This document shows positions 60,385-64,000 of a stretch of DNA of 64,000 nucleotides, piece by piece. The DNA lies in NCBI GenBank assembly GCA_963691655.1, contig OY829329.1:12848708-12912707 (forward strand), given 5' to 3'. Position 1 is the stretch's first letter. Every line of letters begins with the position of its first letter. The position numbers were made by a program, and so were the translations under genes. This DNA is from Toxonevra muliebris. Its lineage: Eukaryota; Arthropoda; Insecta; Diptera; Pallopteridae. A model generated the notes under the pieces. That model saw only the letters and a list, made by a program, of their open reading frames with translations, was not told where the DNA came from and did not search any database.

Positions 60385-60755
60385 AAAGTTGGGATCATAG
60401 CCAGGTCAATCGATGCTTGTTCAAACCTGTGCACTTTGTAGATTTTATGCAATTAGTGAAAGTGAAGCAGAAAGTCATGAGATACCGATTCAGATGATCC
60501 GTCTTCCTCATTTCAGACCCTACATAGCCTCAATATCAAGTTGACAAAAATGTTGTCTGAGCACTCCATGTTTTTGATGTGATAACATCTTTACTCGAGG
60601 CTGAAGGAAAGTTTATAGTGGAGTGAGAAAATGAAAAATTTTAAAAACCCATGGTTGCACTTTTTGGAACATAAAAATTAAAGCTTTTACAATGAAGTAA
60701 ACAACAATGCGTTAAGTCTATTATAACATCATGTGACGAGTGCAGAAGGAACTCA
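60385..60755. other. Intronic sequence, no gene seen
   Basis: Unique AT-rich sequence between the piggyBac-like element and the long inverted-repeat element. Confidence 0.5.
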
Positions 60756-61080
60756 TTTGAAGTTATATATAAACAGGTTAATGAACAAATGTAGTCATAA
60801 CAACAACAATGTATATAGAGACGGACAAATCAGTATATAGAACGGTAGTGGTAGTTTCTCTATTCAGTAAAGATATTTGGAATCAAATCTGTAATTCTGG
60901 GTTATGATTTCAAATATTAGTAGCTTATATAGGATATTGAAAGATTAAGAACTATCACTAAGATCACTGATGAGGAATTGTGGCGGATTCCGAAACGGCC
61001 GTCTGATTTGCCCGTCTCTACATACATTGTTGTTGTGATGACTACATTTGTTCTTTAACCTGTTCATATATAACTTCAAA
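60756..61080. mobile_element. Miniature element with long (about 75-bp) inverted repeats
   Basis: The left arm starts TTTGAAGTTATATATAAACA at 60756 and runs through GAACAAATGTAGTCATAACA and GAGACGGACAAATCAG to about 60831. The right arm, read inward from 61080, starts TTTGAAGTTATATATGAACA and runs through GAACAAATGTAGTCATCACA and GAGACGGGCAAATCAG. Only a few mismatches separate the arms. A spacer of about 170 bp has no coding capacity. Confidence 0.85.
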
Positions 61081-62113
61081 TAACGAAATTGACATGAACT
61101 TAAGTCATGACTTTGAAAATTAACCTCTAAAACTATCAGGAACTCATTTTGGTTTTTCTGTAATTCCAGCTAATTTTCAAATACGGAATACGTATTTTCT
61201 CTTATTTTAGTTACCTAGAAATACTTTGGACGGCGTCAGTCACCAAAAAATTAGTAAATCTTGTTTCTCTTTTTTTATCTGAGCATTTCCCAATCAAAAC
61301 AGGACTCCGGTCCCATTAATGAAGCCTTTATTAGATTTGCAATCTAATTTGCTTATTTATTATTTTCCATCACTGATTTCAAGGGAGGGGTTGAGGCTTA
61401 TTTCCAAACCCCCTCCTCATTTTGATCCACAAATACAAGCGTACTTTATAACCTAGTTGTTGTAAAAGTATTAAAACTATTTATTTGTTAAATAATGCAT
61501 GCTTGCCCTAGGAAATTGCATGTAGTTTCATTCAGTCGTCACAGCTCCAACCTCAACGCGTCGCCTACAGGTGTATATGGGACTGTCTCTTATTTTATGA
61601 TACTCTTGGGAAAGTTCAAAATATTAAAAGTTAATCTAAAAAATCGATTTAAAGGAAATCGGACCTTGAATAATTTGAAGTTTTAACCCCTTTATGAATT
61701 ACAAATCAGAAATTCATACACCTATAACCAAAATTTAACAATTTTTAAAATAGGAACCTCTTTTCCTCGTAAAATTTTTTGTCTGGATTCTCCTCTGGTT
61801 TTATATACAGAAAGAAAGGCCTCCAAAAATGGCACTGCAACCAACCAACACTTACTAGTTTTGAATTTATTTGGAACAACATTCCTAAACCATGCTTATG
61901 ATTAAACTAAAGGATACAAAACCCTTGTTTTCTAGAAAAGAAGGGGAAAAATGGGAAAAGATAGAAGGTACAGGGGGAGGAGAAGGGATATAAGGTTGAA
62001 AAAGGATAAGTGATCTAATCTCCAGTATAATAACCTCTTGTTAATTTCTTCTACAAAAAATGCAAAATATTTGATTCAGTTATCCGAGAAACGAAAAATT
62101 AAGAGAAGCAATT
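61081..62113. other. Intronic sequence, no gene seen
   Basis: No coding domain. A purine-rich GGGGAAAAATGGGAAAAG tract lies around 61940-62000. Confidence 0.45.
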
Positions 62114-62748
62114 ATGCTTAAAACACAATTGCGACGGGAAATCTATTGACGCGTATCAGCTGCAAAATTAGAACACACTTTATCGTAGGGAATAGCACAA
62201 ATTTCTCGGCAAACGTGTGTTAATCGACGACGGCACATGGTTGTATTTCTGATCAGCTTATTGCCATTTATTATTATTCAAATTCTTGATGGTAATAATT
62301 TTTATTATTCGGACTAGTTAGTTAAAGCTGTTGTTAATTTTTTTTTACAATTTACTCGTACGATCCCTGAAACAAAAAAAAATAAAAAAAAGGTAGTAAA
62401 AAATTTTATTTTAGAATTTTTAATGATGATTTTTTTGATTTGTCGCTGTTGTTTGAAAACTACTTGGATAGTTTGCTTCACCAATCTACGTGTCACGTTA
62501 TACAGAACCGTTCGAATTATGTCTGTTTTGAGCATTGGTCCGCTTGCTATGAGAATTCGCTGGGGTTCGTCGAAAAAAAAAAGATTTAACTTAAAAAATA
62601 ATTTTCTTGTAAATAGAAAATGGTAACTGATTACCGTCGTCCATCATCAACTGTATTTCCTGGAACGATTTTCACTTTGGCAACGGATCAGCTTATCACG
62701 AGTCGTCTGCGGATTTATCGTCTTCCGTCGCAATTGTGTTTAAGGCAT
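62114..62748. mobile_element. DNA element with 24-bp inverted ends (about 635 bp)
   Basis: ATGCTTAAAACACAATTGCG plus ACGG at 62114-62137 is inverted at 62725-62748 (read inward ATGCCTTAAACACAATTGCG plus ACGG). TTAA occurs in both ends (62118-62121 and 62740-62743), so the true border may be at a TTAA target. The same terminus occurs alone at 56783-56806. No transposase frame. Confidence 0.65.
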
Positions 62749-62844
62749 TAAACGGGGAATGCAACTAAGCGAAGATCAATTAACCGACGATTGTTGTATA
62801 TGTAATCATTAGAAATCGGTAGACATAGTGGATTATGTTTTCAT

Positions 62845-63075
62845 GTCTTCTTCTTCTTTTATGGCGCAACAGACCATGGAGGACCTAGAATGAACTTTTC
62901 GCATCCATTCATGTTGTATATTTGTTGAATATAAATGGTGAGGTTAAAATCTTTTCTTAGCTAATTTTTCGCTTGGAGGTTTGCCAACCAGATGGTGGTG
63001 CCGTGTAGAAAAATCTTTATTTTTGATTGTATCGGCATTAAGCCCGACCACTAGACTACGGGGGCACATGTGTGG
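62845..63075 (-). mobile_element. Composite retroelement debris (possible SINE and RTE tail)
   Basis: CACTAGACTACGGGGGCAC near 63050-63068 gives a minus-strand A-box-like TAGTCTAGTGG but no B-box. TTTATGGCGCAACAGACCAT at 62858-62877 resembles the start of the RTE 3' region at 44040. The call is weak. Confidence 0.3.
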
Positions 63076-63200
63076 TTCATGTAGTTATCATCACTCATCA
63101 TAAGTCAAAAAATTATGTGATCAATAATTTCACTACACCGTTTATTTTGCCACTGATTTTTAGTTTCCTAACGTAAGTTGGCACTTTTTTCCTTCCAATA

Positions 63201-63659
63201 CACTGTGCAACAAAATCAGGTAAAATTGTAAAATTTATAATTCCTAGGTTTTGACAACGGTTTCGGAAAATAGATTAAAAATATGATATATGGGTCACAG
63301 CATTTCTGTGGAAAAGTATTTTTTCCCATTCGTTTTTCCATTTGAAAAAGTCAATAGTTTGGGAGTTGTGATGAAAAAGCTAGGAAAACGGGTTTATTCG
63401 TCATTTCGGGGAAATGGCAGAGTTAGGGGGGCAGATAGGGGGTCGGTTACTTAAGATGAAATATTTCCCTTACCTTTTTTTGCCTTTGGTCCTTAGACAC
63501 TGAAAACGAAATTCGCCATTTTGAGGCTCAAATTTACACTTATTTGTATGCGTCCCAAAACCAAGGTTATAAAACGAGAACTTTTTAATAATGGGTTTTT
63601 CAATCTATTTTCCGAAACCGTTGTCAAAACCTACGGATTATAATTACTGTTGCCCAGTG
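63201..63659. mobile_element. Miniature inverted-repeat element (about 459 bp)
   Basis: Left end CACTGTGCAACA, then AGGTTTTGACAACGGTTTCG and GAAAATAGATT (63250-63281). The right end read inward has CACTGGGCAACA, then AGGTTTTGACAACGGTTTCG and GAAAATAGATT. The shared 31-bp core is identical on both arms. Short spacer, no coding frame. Flanking duplication not resolved; the CACTG ends are hAT-like. Confidence 0.75.
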
Positions 63660-64000
63660 TGATTCTTTCAACACCTTTCAACTCTTTAATTCTCCCCCCC
63701 CCCCCCCCTTCTACAAATGTGTGTATTGAACTTACGCTCGTTAAATTGTACAACATCAATTTATCATATATATTTTTTTAACATTTTTACGAAATCATCA
63801 TTCACACATAAGAAATAAAACTCATTAACACTCACACCAATTGAGTTGCCAACTACTTTTTATTTTTTTACTTCTTTCTTCTTCTTCAGGTTTCAACGTT
63901 TATGTGACGACTTCTTTCTTAAGCATTAGCATTTTGGCATTTCGCGTTGACATTTAGTAACGTAAATCACATAAGCAATTAAAGTTTATAACGTAAACGC
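63660..64000. other. Window end, intronic sequence
   Basis: A run of 15 C at 63694-63708 and AT-rich DNA. The TTCTTCTTCTTCAG near 63876-63889 looks like an acceptor, but what follows shows no laminin coding. Confidence 0.4.

Larger units (their letters stand above)
24823..64000 (+). other. Long downstream laminin intron (at least 39 kb, not closed in window)
   Basis: Starts with a strong GTAAGT donor in phase 1. No cysteine-rich LE, L4, coiled-coil or LG coding exon was recognised up to the window end, so the rest is read as one long repeat-filled intron. A small exon could have been missed, and an assembly break cannot be excluded. Specific repeats inside it are listed separately. Confidence 0.6.

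Overview
This is AT-rich nuclear DNA from an insect, most likely a higher dipteran and possibly a tephritid fruit fly. The evidence is one spliced animal laminin gene with GT-AG introns, a very long intron, and mauritiana-type mariner, RTE, LOA/I-type LINE, piggyBac-like and hAT-like transposons with abundant microsatellites. There are no bacterial-style operons, no CRISPR array and no rRNA. The species is inferred, not demonstrated.

The only host gene I can support lies on the plus strand. Three exons (20633-22569, 24027-24365, 24455-24822) join in frame and encode the end of a laminin N-terminal domain, four laminin-type EGF (LE) repeats, a fifth LE interrupted by a laminin IV (L4) domain, and several further LE repeats. 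The order LN, four LE, L4 is that of alpha-1/2-type laminins. An RGD tripeptide sits inside the L4 domain, as in Drosophila wing blister (wb, laminin alpha-1,2). The protein would be a secreted basement-membrane subunit that binds integrins. The start of the gene (signal peptide and first part of LN) and its 3' half (second L4, coiled coil, LG domains) were not found; the window therefore appears to begin in an upstream intron and end in a downstream intron of at least 39 kb.

Everything else reads as intronic mobile DNA and repeats. 1-20632 (upstream intron): minus-strand tRNA-derived SINEs at both 25-350 and 10750-11000, two degenerate tandem arrays, a plus-strand RTE relic with a triplicated endonuclease segment, a dead mariner, and LOA/I-type LINE ends. 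22570-24026 (second intron): a decayed block of the same short satellite that is massively expanded at 50-53 kb. 24823-64000 (third intron): SINE copies, a 154-bp tandem triplication, a non-autonomous hAT, TTAA-flanked miniature elements, a 22-bp satellite with a 154-bp higher-order period, a nearly intact mariner, an RTE nested in a LINE, large 12-bp satellite arrays in opposite orientations, and a piggyBac-like element with subterminal repeats that carries a later LINE insertion with a perfect 12-bp target duplication.

Most retroelement fragments (all SINEs and most LINEs) are antisense to the laminin gene. I found no novel protein-coding system. The most unusual items are the inverted 12-bp satellite arrays, the SINE whose tail resembles a resident LINE, and the family of TTAA miniature elements.
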